Position numbers and translations under genes: made by a program | Notes under the pieces: generated by a model | Databases searched by the model: none | What the model saw: the letters and a program-made list of their open reading frames with translations, nothing else | What the model was told of the DNA's origin: nothing | Source of the DNA: Emticicia oligotrophica DSM 17448 | GTDB taxonomy: Bacteria; Bacteroidota; Bacteroidia; Cytophagales; Spirosomataceae | Reading direction: 5' to 3' | Assembly: GCF_000263195.1 (NCBI RefSeq) | Contig: NC_018748.1 | Span: 3,844,001-3,908,000 of the forward strand | Length of the DNA stretch: 64,000 bases | Shown here: in pieces, positions 45,212 through 53,266 of the stretch | Layout: the number at the start of each line of letters is the position of its first letter | How positions within the stretch are numbered: position 1 is the stretch's first letter

Positions 45212-46006
45212 TTAGTTGATAATATTTCTTGGTTTTTTATTTTTTATTACCCAATTATATAAATCGCTTAGAATTGCTAGTCGCATATTGGCTCCCCAGC
45301 TATAGTAAAGCCCATTATAGCTTTCAGGAAAATTTTTACTGTAAAGAGCAAAACGATAGCCGCCTTGTACTGAAAGACCTCCCCAACGCGTTGCTTTCCA
45401 TCCTACATAAAGGCCAGCTTGAATTGGCATGAAATAATCTTTTCTTCTCCAAATCTGAATTTCATCAAAAATATTTACATTTTGACTTTTTGTTGCACCA
45501 ATGCCAATTTCAATGGGCATGCTTACTTGCCATCTTTTATTATTAATAAAATTTTGCCAGTGCATTAGACTAAAAAAGTATAAATCAGTTTTCGTATAAT
45601 AGTCTAAATTTACTCTTTTAGCTGCTCTTTTTCTTAAATCAATTAATCTCTGATACGAATTGAAGTTGAGCCAATAATATCCAAAAGTTACTTGATGGCG
45701 TTTTTTTCCTACAATTATTCCTGTATTTACGCCCCAGATGTTTACTCTTTTTTCTCTAATTATTGAACTTCTTGCGTCCCAGTTTATGGTGTAACTTAAC
45801 CTTGCACGAAGAGAATCGGGGAACCTAACAATGACCGAATCAAGAGTCTGTCCAATAGAAGTAGAATAACTCAACGATAAAAACAAAAACCCCAAATATA
45901 GAGTTTGTCTTTTGTTTTGGATACTATATTTTTGTAGTCTTTTTATCACAAAGGTTTTTTCAGTCAAACCATTTAACGTGTTTTGGTTGGTAGATATTTT
46001 ATTCAA
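45212..46006 (-). CDS. Predicted outer membrane protein of unknown function
   Basis: No family recognised. The frame gives 264 aa; a hydrophobic segment (LYLGFLFLSLSYSTSIGQ) near residues 37-54 looks like a signal peptide after an unusually long N-terminus, so the true start may be internal. The mature part alternates aromatic strands as in beta-barrels: HQVTFGYYWLNFNSYQRL, TDLYFFSLMHWQNF, WQVSMPIEIGIGA, AGLYVGWKATRWGGLSVQGGYRFAL. Its annotated start overlaps the end of the VIT1-type gene by eight bases, which suggests co-transcription; a role linked to metal homeostasis would be speculation. Confidence 0.65.
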   Translation of the reverse strand: MNKISTNQNTLNGLTEKTFVIKRLQKYSIQNKRQTLYLGFLFLSLSYSTSIGQTLDSVIVRFPDSLRARLSYTINWDARSSIIREKRVNIWGVNTGIIVGKKRHQVTFGYYWLNFNSYQRLIDLRKRAAKRVNLDYYTKTDLYFFSLMHWQNFINNKRWQVSMPIEIGIGATKSQNVNIFDEIQIWRRKDYFMPIQAGLYVGWKATRWGGLSVQGGYRFALYSKNFPESYNGLYYSWGANMRLAILSDLYNWVIKNKKPRNIIN

Positions 46007-46691
46007 GAGCTTTTGCTACAAAAAAGGCTGCAGCTGCTGCAATTGCTCCAATAGTAGTAACCTTTAAAGCACCAATGAATGGAGGTTGCCCAGTTACTTT
46101 ACTCTTAAAGTATCCAAACACAAATAAACAAATTAATGTTGCTATACAAGAATATTTTAAGCCATCAATTGGGTTTGTTGTAAAGAAATAAGGTGAAAGT
46201 GGGATAAGTCCTCCAATAATGTATGAAATGCCTATGGTTGCTGCACTTTTGGTTGCTCTGTGTTGGTTGGGTTGTTCGAGCCCTAGCTCAAATTTCATCA
46301 TGAAATCAACCCATTTTTTCTTATCCTTCGCAAGTTCATCGGCAATTTCATCTTGAAGGTGTTTGCTTAGGCCATATTCAGCAAAAACATCACGCACTTC
46401 TTGCTTTTCACGTTCTGGAACGCGTTCAACTTCCTCATATTCACGTTTAAGTTCAGACTCATAGTGTTCTATTTCAGTTCTTCCAGCTAAATAACCACCC
46501 AAGCCCATGGCAATAGAACCAGCAACTATTTCAGCGATACCCGCTGTAACGACGATATCGTTTGTGTGAACCGCACCACTGAGACCTGCAGCTAAAGCAA
46601 ATGGAACAGTTAGACCATCAGACATTCCGATGACAATATCAGTGATAAATTCAGAACTACCTAAGTGTTCTTCGTGATGATGTTCGTGCAT
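45999..46691 (-). CDS. VIT1/CCC1 family Fe/Mn transporter
   Basis: Membrane transporter for iron or manganese. A His/Glu-rich N-terminus (MHEHHHEEHLGSSEF) precedes the VIT1 core. TM1 carries DIVIGMSDGLTVPFALAAGLSG. TM2 has IAEIVAGSIAMGLGGYLAGRTE. A cytoplasmic Glu-rich helical region follows (ESELKREYEEVERVPEREKQEV...DELAKDKKKW), a known metal-binding domain in VIT1. Three C-terminal helices end with GAIAAAAAFFVAKALE. 230 aa. The start codon directly abuts the T run of a terminator-like hairpin. Confidence 0.88.
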   Translation of the reverse strand: MHEHHHEEHLGSSEFITDIVIGMSDGLTVPFALAAGLSGAVHTNDIVVTAGIAEIVAGSIAMGLGGYLAGRTEIEHYESELKREYEEVERVPEREKQEVRDVFAEYGLSKHLQDEIADELAKDKKKWVDFMMKFELGLEQPNQHRATKSAATIGISYIIGGLIPLSPYFFTTNPIDGLKYSCIATLICLFVFGYFKSKVTGQPPFIGALKVTTIGAIAAAAAFFVAKALE

Positions 46692-46696
46692 AAAAA

Positions 46697-46729
46697 AAAA
46701 GCCTTATTTTAAACAAAAATAGGGCTTTT
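46697..46729 (-). terminator. Terminator-like hairpin abutting the VIT1 start codon
   Basis: Arms 46697-46710 and 46716-46729 form a stem of about 14 bp with one mismatch on the minus-strand RNA. The T run (46692-46700) reaches the base before the VIT1 ATG. It may simply end the Spy-like gene's transcript or act as an attenuator. Confidence 0.6.
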
Positions 46730-46746
46730 CTGAAAATCTTTTATTT

Positions 46747-47262
46747 TTAATGATTATTTTTTCCTTTATTCGCTTTCTGACTCTTTTCTTTCATCTCTTG
46801 ATATGTTTGAAATTGTTCGGGAGTTAAAATTTTTTCAAGTTCTTTATCCTTTTTTGCTTCCAAAGCATTCATTTTTTCTCTTGCAGCATCCACTTGAGCC
46901 GGAGTAGGTTGTGAATTACCAAATTCTTTTTTAAGAAGTTCATACAAACCTTTTCTCTGGTAAGCATAATCTTCATTAAGCGAAGAAATCAGAATTTCTT
47001 GCTCATCGGTTAATTTTAGTTTTTTAACCATGACTCGAGTTTCTTCTTTAGCTACTTCATCTGGGTCTGGTGGCGGCTTAGGTTTGCCATTATTAAAACT
47101 TGGATTGTTGAAGGCATTGTTGTATCCTCTGTTATAATATCCGCCGTATCCTCCATACCCTCCATATCCACCACCACCATAATATTGGGCATTAGTTTCA
47201 ATAAATGAAGCTAGTAAGCACCCAAGTATAAGCAAATAATGTTTTATATTAAGATTTTTCAT
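46747..47262 (-). CDS. Spy/CpxP-like periplasmic protein, Gly/Tyr-rich
   Basis: Exported protein of 171 aa. Signal peptide from ATG 47262 (ending ETNAQ; the frame is open 14 codons further up). A Gly/Tyr-rich stretch (repeats of GGYGGY, about residues 27-50) and a Pro-rich joint (KPKPPPDPDE) precede a helical domain with two LTxEQ-type motifs, KLKLTDEQE and LTPEQFQTYQEM. Those motifs recall Spy/CpxP and related metal-stress proteins. It lies upstream of the VIT1 transporter. The assignment to the Spy group is tentative. Confidence 0.65.
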   Translation of the reverse strand: MKNLNIKHYLLILGCLLASFIETNAQYYGGGGYGGYGGYGGYYNRGYNNAFNNPSFNNGKPKPPPDPDEVAKEETRVMVKKLKLTDEQEILISSLNEDYAYQRKGLYELLKKEFGNSQPTPAQVDAAREKMNALEAKKDKELEKILTPEQFQTYQEMKEKSQKANKGKNNH

Positions 47263-47349
47263 ACTAATGATTAGTTGACTAATTTTTATGTAAATAAAAC
47301 TCAAATTCTTGAAATTTTATCTAATTTATCGAAGATTTTTGATAAAGTA

Positions 47350-48078
47350 TCATGAGGTAAGTTCTCTAAATACACGATACATGAAGGTGGTTTTAGCTTG
47401 AAGGTCTTGGTAAGAAATGGTAAAATCAAATTCGTTAATGATAAACTGAGTGATAGAAATGGTTTTAAGTGTATCATCACGATTCATTTTGATTGCATTT
47501 CTACTATCGGTACTTCCTCCTGTATGATGGAAGTCTAATATTGATAAAGAGTTTGGTTCTTTTTCAAGAGAAGAATAATATTTAAACCACTCTTCTCTTT
47601 GTTTAATTATTTGAGGACTATATAACGTAACCGACGACCAGATATGTGGTTTGGTATTATCTATTTGTGATAAATATATTCTTTCTCCGCTCCATCTTAA
47701 TTCATGAATATTAATTTCTTGGGTGTTTTCAATCACTATAAGTGTAAAAGGCTCTATTCCTTCAAAAAAATAACGATTTACAAAGTCGTTTATATTTTGA
47801 TACTCAAAATAATCTAGAACTACCTTACCTCTACTTTGTCTATATGGCGGTTTGGAGATATGTTTCTCAATTCCACCATTCAACAAACAAAGCGTAATTT
47901 CGCCACTACTTGCTATCCAAGTACCACCACCTTTGGGGTCTTTTGGAAAGAAAACATTTTGTCCGTGGAGGTTATATTTTCGTGGTGGTATAGCTGGTTC
48001 ACGAGAAACTGCTTCATCTCGGTTTGAGGTGAGGATAAATCCGTTATTTTTGGTCGGAATATAAGTCAGAACACACAT
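47350..48078 (-). CDS. NRDE family protein (TANGO2-like)
   Basis: Cytoplasmic Ntn-hydrolase-like protein, named for its Asn-Arg-Asp-Glu motif, present here as SNRDEAVSREP. Cys2 directly after the start Met is the expected N-terminal residue. Other family elements: KDPKGGGTWIASSGEITLCLLNGG, and SRGKVVLDYF. Animal TANGO2 homologues are linked to haem and lipid handling; the bacterial role is not established. 242 aa. Near the end of a minus-strand series starting with DM13. Confidence 0.85.
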   Translation of the reverse strand: MCVLTYIPTKNNGFILTSNRDEAVSREPAIPPRKYNLHGQNVFFPKDPKGGGTWIASSGEITLCLLNGGIEKHISKPPYRQSRGKVVLDYFEYQNINDFVNRYFFEGIEPFTLIVIENTQEINIHELRWSGERIYLSQIDNTKPHIWSSVTLYSPQIIKQREEWFKYYSSLEKEPNSLSILDFHHTGGSTDSRNAIKMNRDDTLKTISITQFIINEFDFTISYQDLQAKTTFMYRVFRELTS

Positions 48079-48144
48079 TTGGCTATAATTTAAGATTATT
48101 AAATAACCGTATAAAAATAAATGATTGGGTAGGGAAATGATAAT

Positions 48145-48657
48145 TTAATTACTATATACAGTGATTTTTTCTTTGAATTTTATGGTAGAATATGCCACAC
48201 CGAAATTTGTTTCGATAGTTACTTGTTTGAAATTCTCCTGAATCCCAATTCGAATTAAGGCAAAATGATGAATTGAGTGTTCGATGAGATAGACTAATTC
48301 ACGCATAAAATTGGTTTCTATTAGCTCAAAATCAATTTCTCCGTATCTAACTCTGAGCTGAATTGGCGAATAAGTATTAGAAATACCTTTGATTTTTTGC
48401 TGAATCATTTCAACCAATGTGAGCGTATAATTTAAGTCGGTTTCGATGAGTATATTCCGTTTTCTTGCATCGTAATCAATCGTACCGGTGTCGAATCCTT
48501 CGAGTAAACACTGAAAAAACTCTACCGTGTGCCGCACGTGTTGCCCGATGCTACTTCCATTAAAAACCGATAGTTTTTGGGTATATTCAATCGGTTTTAG
48601 TTGTGAAAGTAGGTCATTTAATTGGTTAAGAACTGAGAGGGAGGCATTTATAGTCAT
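48145..48657 (-). CDS. DinB-like four-helix protein
   Basis: Member of the DinB/YfiT four-helix superfamily, which includes metal-dependent thiol transferases. The three expected His positions are in SSIGQHVRHTVEFF and IEHSIHHFALIRIG. 170 aa. The start codon lies two bases beyond the YceI stop, so the pair is translationally linked. Substrate unknown. Confidence 0.75.
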   Translation of the reverse strand: MTINASLSVLNQLNDLLSQLKPIEYTQKLSVFNGSSIGQHVRHTVEFFQCLLEGFDTGTIDYDARKRNILIETDLNYTLTLVEMIQQKIKGISNTYSPIQLRVRYGEIDFELIETNFMRELVYLIEHSIHHFALIRIGIQENFKQVTIETNFGVAYSTIKFKEKITVYSN

Positions 48658-48658
48658 T

Positions 48659-49207
48659 TTATTGTTGAACGTTTAAAGTGATAGAAACCGTGGCAACATT
48701 GCCCAAAAGCGAGCTTTTTTCTCCAACCTCATACTCTAATCTATTGACTTGAAAGTTGCTTTTCAGTTGGGCATTTGTGCCATTTTGGATAAAAGTGAAA
48801 GGAATTTTTACATTTTTTGTCGTTTTCTTAATCGTCAGATTAAAATAGCTGATGTATTCGTTTTCTTTTGTTCCCTTTTCAATTTTGGTCGAAACCATCG
48901 AGATTTTCGGGTATTTTTCTACATCAAAGTAATCGCTACCTTTGAGGGTTTTATCACGAAGCCCCAAACCTGTATCAATGGTTTTGGTGTCAATACTTGC
49001 CTTTAGTGCAGAACCCGCAAGATTATTGGCATCGAAAACCACCGTTCCCGAAAAACCTTTGAAAGAACCATCGGCAGTAGAGCCCAATGCGTGTTTTATA
49101 TTGAATGTTACGGCCGCGGTCGTGGGCTTCCAATTTTGGGCGTGGCTCAATGTGGCTTGCACGATGACAAACAACAGAAGAATACTTTTCGATAACTTAG
49201 CGAGCAT
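48659..49207 (-). CDS. YceI family periplasmic protein
   Basis: Lipocalin-like beta-barrel that binds isoprenoid or other amphipathic molecules; exported by a signal peptide (1-23, ending SHAQ). Family features: TAAVTFNIKHALGSTADGSFKGFSGTVVFD, LAGSALKASIDTKTIDTGLGLRDKTLKGSDYFDVEKYPKI with its conserved Asp/Phe, and the closing VSITLNVQ. 182 aa. It overlaps the preceding outer-membrane gene by 11 bases and is two bases from the DinB gene. Confidence 0.9.
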   Translation of the reverse strand: MLAKLSKSILLLFVIVQATLSHAQNWKPTTAAVTFNIKHALGSTADGSFKGFSGTVVFDANNLAGSALKASIDTKTIDTGLGLRDKTLKGSDYFDVEKYPKISMVSTKIEKGTKENEYISYFNLTIKKTTKNVKIPFTFIQNGTNAQLKSNFQVNRLEYEVGEKSSLLGNVATVSITLNVQQ

Positions 49208-49928
49208 CTTTGTAAATCTTTTTTAATGGTGAATAAGTGATAGCTACAAACGGGAGCAAGGATTTGTGGCGAAAACGGTCGTTTTCAAAGGTTAATACTT
49301 TGTCGGTTGTGTATTCCAAAAACTGAAAACTCGCTCCTGCACGCACCGCAAAACGGTCATTGACCCAGTATCTAAAATATAATTCTGAATTCAAACTCCC
49401 AATATCGCTATCGCTAATCAATAGTAAATTTAAAGGCGTTGGTTTGGCAGTTTGAGTAGAATTATTGAGCGATTTTGACTCATTTGCCACAAATTTACCC
49501 GATTGTTTTTTGCCAAACGAGAATCCGACGGCATCAATATTGAACCCAACATCGAGTTTTCGGAAACTGTATTGTAGCACAACTTTGCCATTTAAACTAC
49601 CCAAAGCCGATTTGGTTAGTTGTAGTGTATCTAGGTTGCTGGCAATGTTTTCGGTAAACAAAGCCACAATGCTTTGCGTACCCGAAGTCAGATTTGCTGG
49701 TGCAGTAATGTAGTTTTGCTGTCCGCTAAAAAATGTATTTAGACGTACACCCCAACCAATTTTAAAACGGTCAGATTTACCGATTCCGTAGAGTTTTTGA
49801 TAAGAAATCGAAGGCGAAGCTGCTGTTCCAAAGGTAAGAGCCAAATCGAGATTTCTTTGGGTTTTGGTGTACTGATATTGTGCTGATAATGAGCTACTTA
49901 TTAATAATAATATGAGTATTTTTTTCAT
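49197..49928 (-). CDS. Outer membrane beta-barrel protein of unknown family
   Basis: Signal peptide from ATG 49928 (KKILILLLISSSLSAQ; a TTG five codons upstream also opens the frame). The mature protein has repeated amphipathic strands: SDRFKIGWGVRLNTFFSG, KVVLQYSFRKLDVGFNIDAVGFSFGKK, NSELYFRYWVNDRFAVRAGASFQFLEY, and ends SLLPFVAITYSPLKKIY. 243 aa. It sits between DM13 and YceI genes in one likely transcript driven by the Crp-type promoter at 50500-50545. It might be an outer-membrane partner of that module; this is inference from position only. Confidence 0.72.
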   Translation of the reverse strand: MKKILILLLISSSLSAQYQYTKTQRNLDLALTFGTAASPSISYQKLYGIGKSDRFKIGWGVRLNTFFSGQQNYITAPANLTSGTQSIVALFTENIASNLDTLQLTKSALGSLNGKVVLQYSFRKLDVGFNIDAVGFSFGKKQSGKFVANESKSLNNSTQTAKPTPLNLLLISDSDIGSLNSELYFRYWVNDRFAVRAGASFQFLEYTTDKVLTFENDRFRHKSLLPFVAITYSPLKKIYKDAR

Positions 49929-49980
49929 GTTAGTGTTTTTCAAAAATGATTAGTTTGTTACTGTTGGTTTTGCTTTTGCT

Positions 49981-50027
49981 CCCTTCTCCTTGAGGAGAAG
50001 GGCTGGGGATGAGGTAAACGCACCTCA
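49981..50027. repeat. REP-like palindromic element
   Basis: Stem CCCTTCTCC/GGAGAAGGG (49981-49989 with 49994-50002), then GGCTGGGGATGAGGT and a second short dyad TGAGGT/ACCTCA (50010-50015 with 50022-50027). I know near-identical CTTCTCC...GGGCTGGGGATGAGG elements as dispersed repeats in many bacteria. It overlaps the last codon of DM13. Confidence 0.6.
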
Positions 50028-50480
50028 CTTCAAAGCCGCAAAGCCGAACAAAACCGAAAATTGTCGGCACCAAATCAGTACGTGATTTTGTTTTTTCAAA
50101 TCGGCATTGGTAGGAATTGCCAAGGAAAGATTACCATTTTGTACTTTGTCGGTTATCTGAATAAAGTTGGTTACCGAACGGTCTTCGGCAAGATAAATCC
50201 GTAAATCAGGACCAGCATCGGTCTTGAAATTTTCAAAAACCAATGTGCGTTTTTTGTCTTTGTCTTCGTAGATTTTTACAATTCCAGATGTGGCGTGTAC
50301 GGCATTCTCGAAGTTTCCTTGTAGTAAAAGTATCTGTCCGGCTGTGTTAAAATTCGTCTGCGTGGTCATACTATTGACCATCGGATTCGTGGTAGAATTT
50401 GTATCAGGATTTTCGAGAATGTCCTCTTTCTGGCATCCAGCCAAAAACACAGCGGTAATAAGAGCGATGATTATTTTCAT
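50025..50480 (-). CDS. DM13 domain lipoprotein
   Basis: Lipoprotein (lipobox LAGC, Cys16) with one DM13 domain, a fold related to electron-transfer DOMON-type domains and proposed to carry redox groups. Seen: ILLLQGNFENAVHATSGIVKIYEDKDKKRTLVFENFKTDAGPDLRIYLAEDR, the full signature with GPDL, and a C-terminal WCRQFSVLFGFAAL that contains the conserved Cys. 151 aa. First gene of the series DM13, outer-membrane protein, YceI, DinB, NRDE; it carries Crp-type operator A upstream. Confidence 0.87.
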   Translation of the reverse strand: MKIIIALITAVFLAGCQKEDILENPDTNSTTNPMVNSMTTQTNFNTAGQILLLQGNFENAVHATSGIVKIYEDKDKKRTLVFENFKTDAGPDLRIYLAEDRSVTNFIQITDKVQNGNLSLAIPTNADLKKQNHVLIWCRQFSVLFGFAALK

Positions 50481-50499
50481 AGTTTTTTGTTTTACAATA

Positions 50500-50545
50500 C
50501 AAATATCAGTGTTGGCTGAAAATTGGATTGTCGGCTGGACGACCT
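50500..50545 (-). promoter_or_regulatory. Crp/Fnr-type operator and promoter A (DM13)
   Basis: Operator TTGTCGGCTGGACGACC begins at 50528, centre 50536.5. The minus-strand -7 element GATATTTG is at 50500-50507. The centre lies 36.5 bp from the end of the -7 box, identical to sites B and C, and there is no -33 box, as expected for class II activation (centre near -42). Confidence 0.6.
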
Positions 50546-50567
50546 AAACAAAAAATCTATGAAAATT

Positions 50568-51236
50568 TTATGCAGCTTTTTTCAGAATAATTTCGGTGCG
50601 TGAGTAATCCAAAATACCTTTTTCTTTAAACTCATTGAAGAGTTGCGTAACCGTCTGGCGTGTGCTACAAATCAAACTGGCGATGTCTTGATGAGTAAGA
50701 TAGTTTGTCAGAACAACTTCATCGACCGACGCCGTGCCTTCTTTTGCTGCCCACTCGTCTAAAAAGCTTTTGAAGCGTGTACGAACATCTTTAAACATCA
50801 AATTTGAGTAACGATTTTGTAGTCTTTTAAACCTAAAACCCATCCATTTCGTGTAAGAAAGCCCCAATTGAGGATTTTTCTCTAAAAGTTTTTCAAAATC
50901 ATCCATCTTAAAACTGCAACAAATCACATTATCCGAAACGGCTACTGCATATTCATCAGACTGCGTTTCGGTCAAGGTAAATTCGCCAAAAATATCGCCT
51001 TTTTGGATAATGTCTTTAACAATTTCGTTGCCTTTTTCGTCGATTTCTACAATTTTCAATGTGCCTTTTTTCAAGAAATAAACTCTTGTGTTTTCATCGT
51101 GCGAAAACAAAATAATTTCGCCTTTCTTCGCCGATTTGAAATTGGTAATCATGCAGATTGATTTCAATTCTGTGGAAGAAAGTACATCAAAAAGTTTGTG
51201 GTCTCTGAGGTACCAATATTTTGTATCGAGGTTCAT
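50568..51236 (-). CDS. Crp/Fnr family transcriptional regulator
   Basis: DNA-binding activator with an N-terminal cyclic-nucleotide-binding-type beta-roll (about 15-125; KKGEIILFSHDENTRVYFLKKGTLKIVEIDEKGNEIVKDIIQKGDIFGEF) and a C-terminal winged helix (about 150-220; LTHQDIASLICSTRQTVTQLFNEFKEKGIL, whose STRQTVTQ is the recognition helix). There is no Fnr-type N-terminal Cys set. 222 aa. It is the last gene of the run YHS, YHS, DoxX, ATP-grasp, Crp, and sits beside the three similar operators; I infer it binds them, including its own operon's. Confidence 0.9.
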   Translation of the reverse strand: MNLDTKYWYLRDHKLFDVLSSTELKSICMITNFKSAKKGEIILFSHDENTRVYFLKKGTLKIVEIDEKGNEIVKDIIQKGDIFGEFTLTETQSDEYAVAVSDNVICCSFKMDDFEKLLEKNPQLGLSYTKWMGFRFKRLQNRYSNLMFKDVRTRFKSFLDEWAAKEGTASVDEVVLTNYLTHQDIASLICSTRQTVTQLFNEFKEKGILDYSRTEIILKKAA

Positions 51237-51286
51237 CAGTATTTTCGGGATATTTCCGCCAATTTACATAAAAATCATTCAGTTTT

Positions 51287-52303
51287 CTACAAAAAATGTT
51301 TCTTAATTATTGCCCAAACTTCACTAAAAGGTAAGGGTGAAAAACCTCTTTTTTGATTTTGAATACTGATTTCGGCCGTACGTTTCCAATGCCAACGTAA
51401 ATCTCGGTAGGCTTGCCAAAGTCGGTAGTTGGGGTCGTAGATATGTCCGGGGTCGGAGCTAACGCCATTGAGTTCCAAGATTCTGATGTTTTCGCCTCTG
51501 TACAAATCTTCGATACTTGCCACTTTCATATCGAAACGACCGTAATAAAAACCCTCAAAGCTTTCGGCAATTTTGCTGAAAACCTCGTCTAATTTTTCGT
51601 TGATTATCCAATTTGCATTGATAAACTTTGTGCCTCGGCAATGATTTCCGATGGGTTCGAGGAGTCGTTTTTCATCTTTCGGTAAAACTTCATTCATGCC
51701 TTCGCCTAACTTTGCTTCTAAGACTTCCAACTGAAATCTGGCTCGGGTAGATTGCTCTATCAATTCTCTAATCGTTGATTTCCCGTCGCCTGTGATAGTT
51801 AGAAATTCCTTCATGGTTAACGATGAAACTTTGCCACGCGATTGATTTGGCAAACGACTAAAAAGTACACCAAATTCTATGGGATACGTGATGAATTCTT
51901 GAATGATGTAATCTTCGGGTGTTTGTGAATGATAGACCTTTAATTGCTCCAATGATTCGATTTTTGCGACATTTGTCCCTCTTTCGCCAATATTCGGTTT
52001 TGCGATTAATGGAAAAGTCAACTGATTGATTTCTAATTGTTTAATGGCTTTTTCAAAATCTTGTATTTTATCAACGAAAACAGTTTTGGGCAAATATTGA
52101 GAATTGATATTTTTCAGAATGTCAATTTTACTTTCACCATAAAAACCGCCCGCCTCGATTCCCGGATTTACGGCAGTGAAAAAAGTAAGCGAACGAGTTT
52201 TAGCCGATAAATAAAGCCAATATGGAGCCATTGGTAGGTAGAAAACCCACCAAGGCCAGTATTCGTAATTGAAGATTTTAATAATTGAAAGAGGAATTTT
52301 CAT
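51287..52303 (-). CDS. ATP-grasp domain protein (D-Ala-D-Ala ligase-related)
   Basis: Probable ATP-dependent carboxylate-amine ligase, substrate unknown. The N-terminus WPWWVFYLPMAPYWLYLSAKTRS is hydrophobic and characteristic of a Bacteroidota group. The ATP-grasp core has FPLIAKPNIGERGTNV with the nucleotide-binding Lys, EDYIIQEFITYPIEFGVLFSRL, SSLTMKEFLTITGDGKSTIRELI, and the metal site YYGRFDMKV...ILELNGVSSDPGHIYDPNY. 338 aa. It lies 65 bp after DoxX and 50 bp before the Crp gene. Confidence 0.82.
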   Translation of the reverse strand: MKIPLSIIKIFNYEYWPWWVFYLPMAPYWLYLSAKTRSLTFFTAVNPGIEAGGFYGESKIDILKNINSQYLPKTVFVDKIQDFEKAIKQLEINQLTFPLIAKPNIGERGTNVAKIESLEQLKVYHSQTPEDYIIQEFITYPIEFGVLFSRLPNQSRGKVSSLTMKEFLTITGDGKSTIRELIEQSTRARFQLEVLEAKLGEGMNEVLPKDEKRLLEPIGNHCRGTKFINANWIINEKLDEVFSKIAESFEGFYYGRFDMKVASIEDLYRGENIRILELNGVSSDPGHIYDPNYRLWQAYRDLRWHWKRTAEISIQNQKRGFSPLPFSEVWAIIKKHFL

Positions 52304-52368
52304 GAATTTATTTTTATTAATTGAATGGAATTTCTCGAATACTCCGAATAACTCGAAAAATTCTCATT

Positions 52369-52770
52369 TTATATTTTAGGAAAGTACTTCTGCATAAGCC
52401 TTTTCCCTTCGTTTTGGTGAATAATTTGAATAAAAATCGAACAAATTAATACTATAATAGCCAACATAAAAAGCTGACCGCCATCGCCTTTCGACTCGAT
52501 TCCGATGACAAATAAATGCGAAGCAATTGCCCCAAACATGAGTCCCATTCCGAGAAATCCACCAATAAAGGCCGTAGCAGGAATGAGTAATAAAATACCA
52601 GTAATCAACTCCAAAACACCCGTTCCGATTCTTCCCCACGGTTCAACGCCGAGTTTGCTAAACAACTCAACCGACTCAGGGTGAGCTGTAAATTTGAAAT
52701 AAAGTGTTTGTAAAAGAATCACAGCGGCAACGATTCGTAAAATCCAAGAGCTTATTTTAGAAAGGTTCAT
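52369..52770 (-). CDS. DoxX family membrane protein
   Basis: Small membrane protein of the DoxX group with four hydrophobic helices; some relatives are quinol-oxidase subunits or form redox-related complexes. Seen: ILRIVAAVILLQTLYFKFTAHPES at the start, GVEPWGRIGTGVLELITGILLLIPATAFIGGFLGMGLMFGAIASHLFVIGIES, and a last helix ending in IIHQNEGKR. 133 aa. It lies 16 bp downstream of the YHS gene pair in the operon served by operator B. Confidence 0.87.
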   Translation of the reverse strand: MNLSKISSWILRIVAAVILLQTLYFKFTAHPESVELFSKLGVEPWGRIGTGVLELITGILLLIPATAFIGGFLGMGLMFGAIASHLFVIGIESKGDGGQLFMLAIIVLICSIFIQIIHQNEGKRLMQKYFPKI

Positions 52771-52786
52771 TGTGTTTTGGGTTAAA

Positions 52787-53248
52787 TTAGTGAAAAATAT
52801 TCATCCAACTCTTATCGGCTTTCGATTTGAGATTTACTTCATCTTTATTCCATTTTGGCAATGTATTATTTGCCCAAGAATGATAAAAAAGGTAGAGTTT
52901 TCCATTCAAAATCTTGAAAGTTTCGGGGTCGATTTCTACTTTTTCACCCGTGGCTCCCATCGCATACGCACACCAACCACCGTATTGTGGTTCATACTTT
53001 TTAGGTTCTTTCAGAAATAAATCTTTGTTGGCTGCACTGACAAATCTGTAGGTTGCACCTTCAAAGTTGGCACTGAATTGCTTGTTGCCTTCAATGGCCT
53101 TGTTTTGTGTAAAATACGCCACGGGGTCGTAGCCCTGAATCGCTAAGCCGTTTTCGAGGTTAAATTGTTTGGTTCGAACGGCCGTTTGGGCAAAAATTTG
53201 AGTGGTAAATCCCACTAAAAAGCATAAGGTTAAAAATCGGAATTTCAT
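52787..53248 (-). CDS. YHS domain protein, exported (copy 2 of 2)
   Basis: Periplasmic protein with a YHS domain, a fold found in metal handling proteins and in copper/heavy-metal ATPases. Signal peptide 1-20. Domain: GLAIQGYDPVAYFTQNKAIEGNKQFSANFEGATYRFVSAANKDLFLKEPKKYEPQYGGWCAYAMG, including the YGGWCAY segment with its Cys. 153 aa. It is paralogous to the neighbour at 53267, 18 bp away, probably a tandem duplication that has since diverged. Confidence 0.88.
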   Translation of the reverse strand: MKFRFLTLCFLVGFTTQIFAQTAVRTKQFNLENGLAIQGYDPVAYFTQNKAIEGNKQFSANFEGATYRFVSAANKDLFLKEPKKYEPQYGGWCAYAMGATGEKVEIDPETFKILNGKLYLFYHSWANNTLPKWNKDEVNLKSKADKSWMNIFH

Positions 53249-53266
53249 TTTGGTGATGGTTTTGGG

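Noticed and set aside
52376-52639. Alternate minus-strand frame within the DoxX gene
   Set aside because: Out-of-frame shadow of DoxX, rich in Trp and Cys, no known fold.
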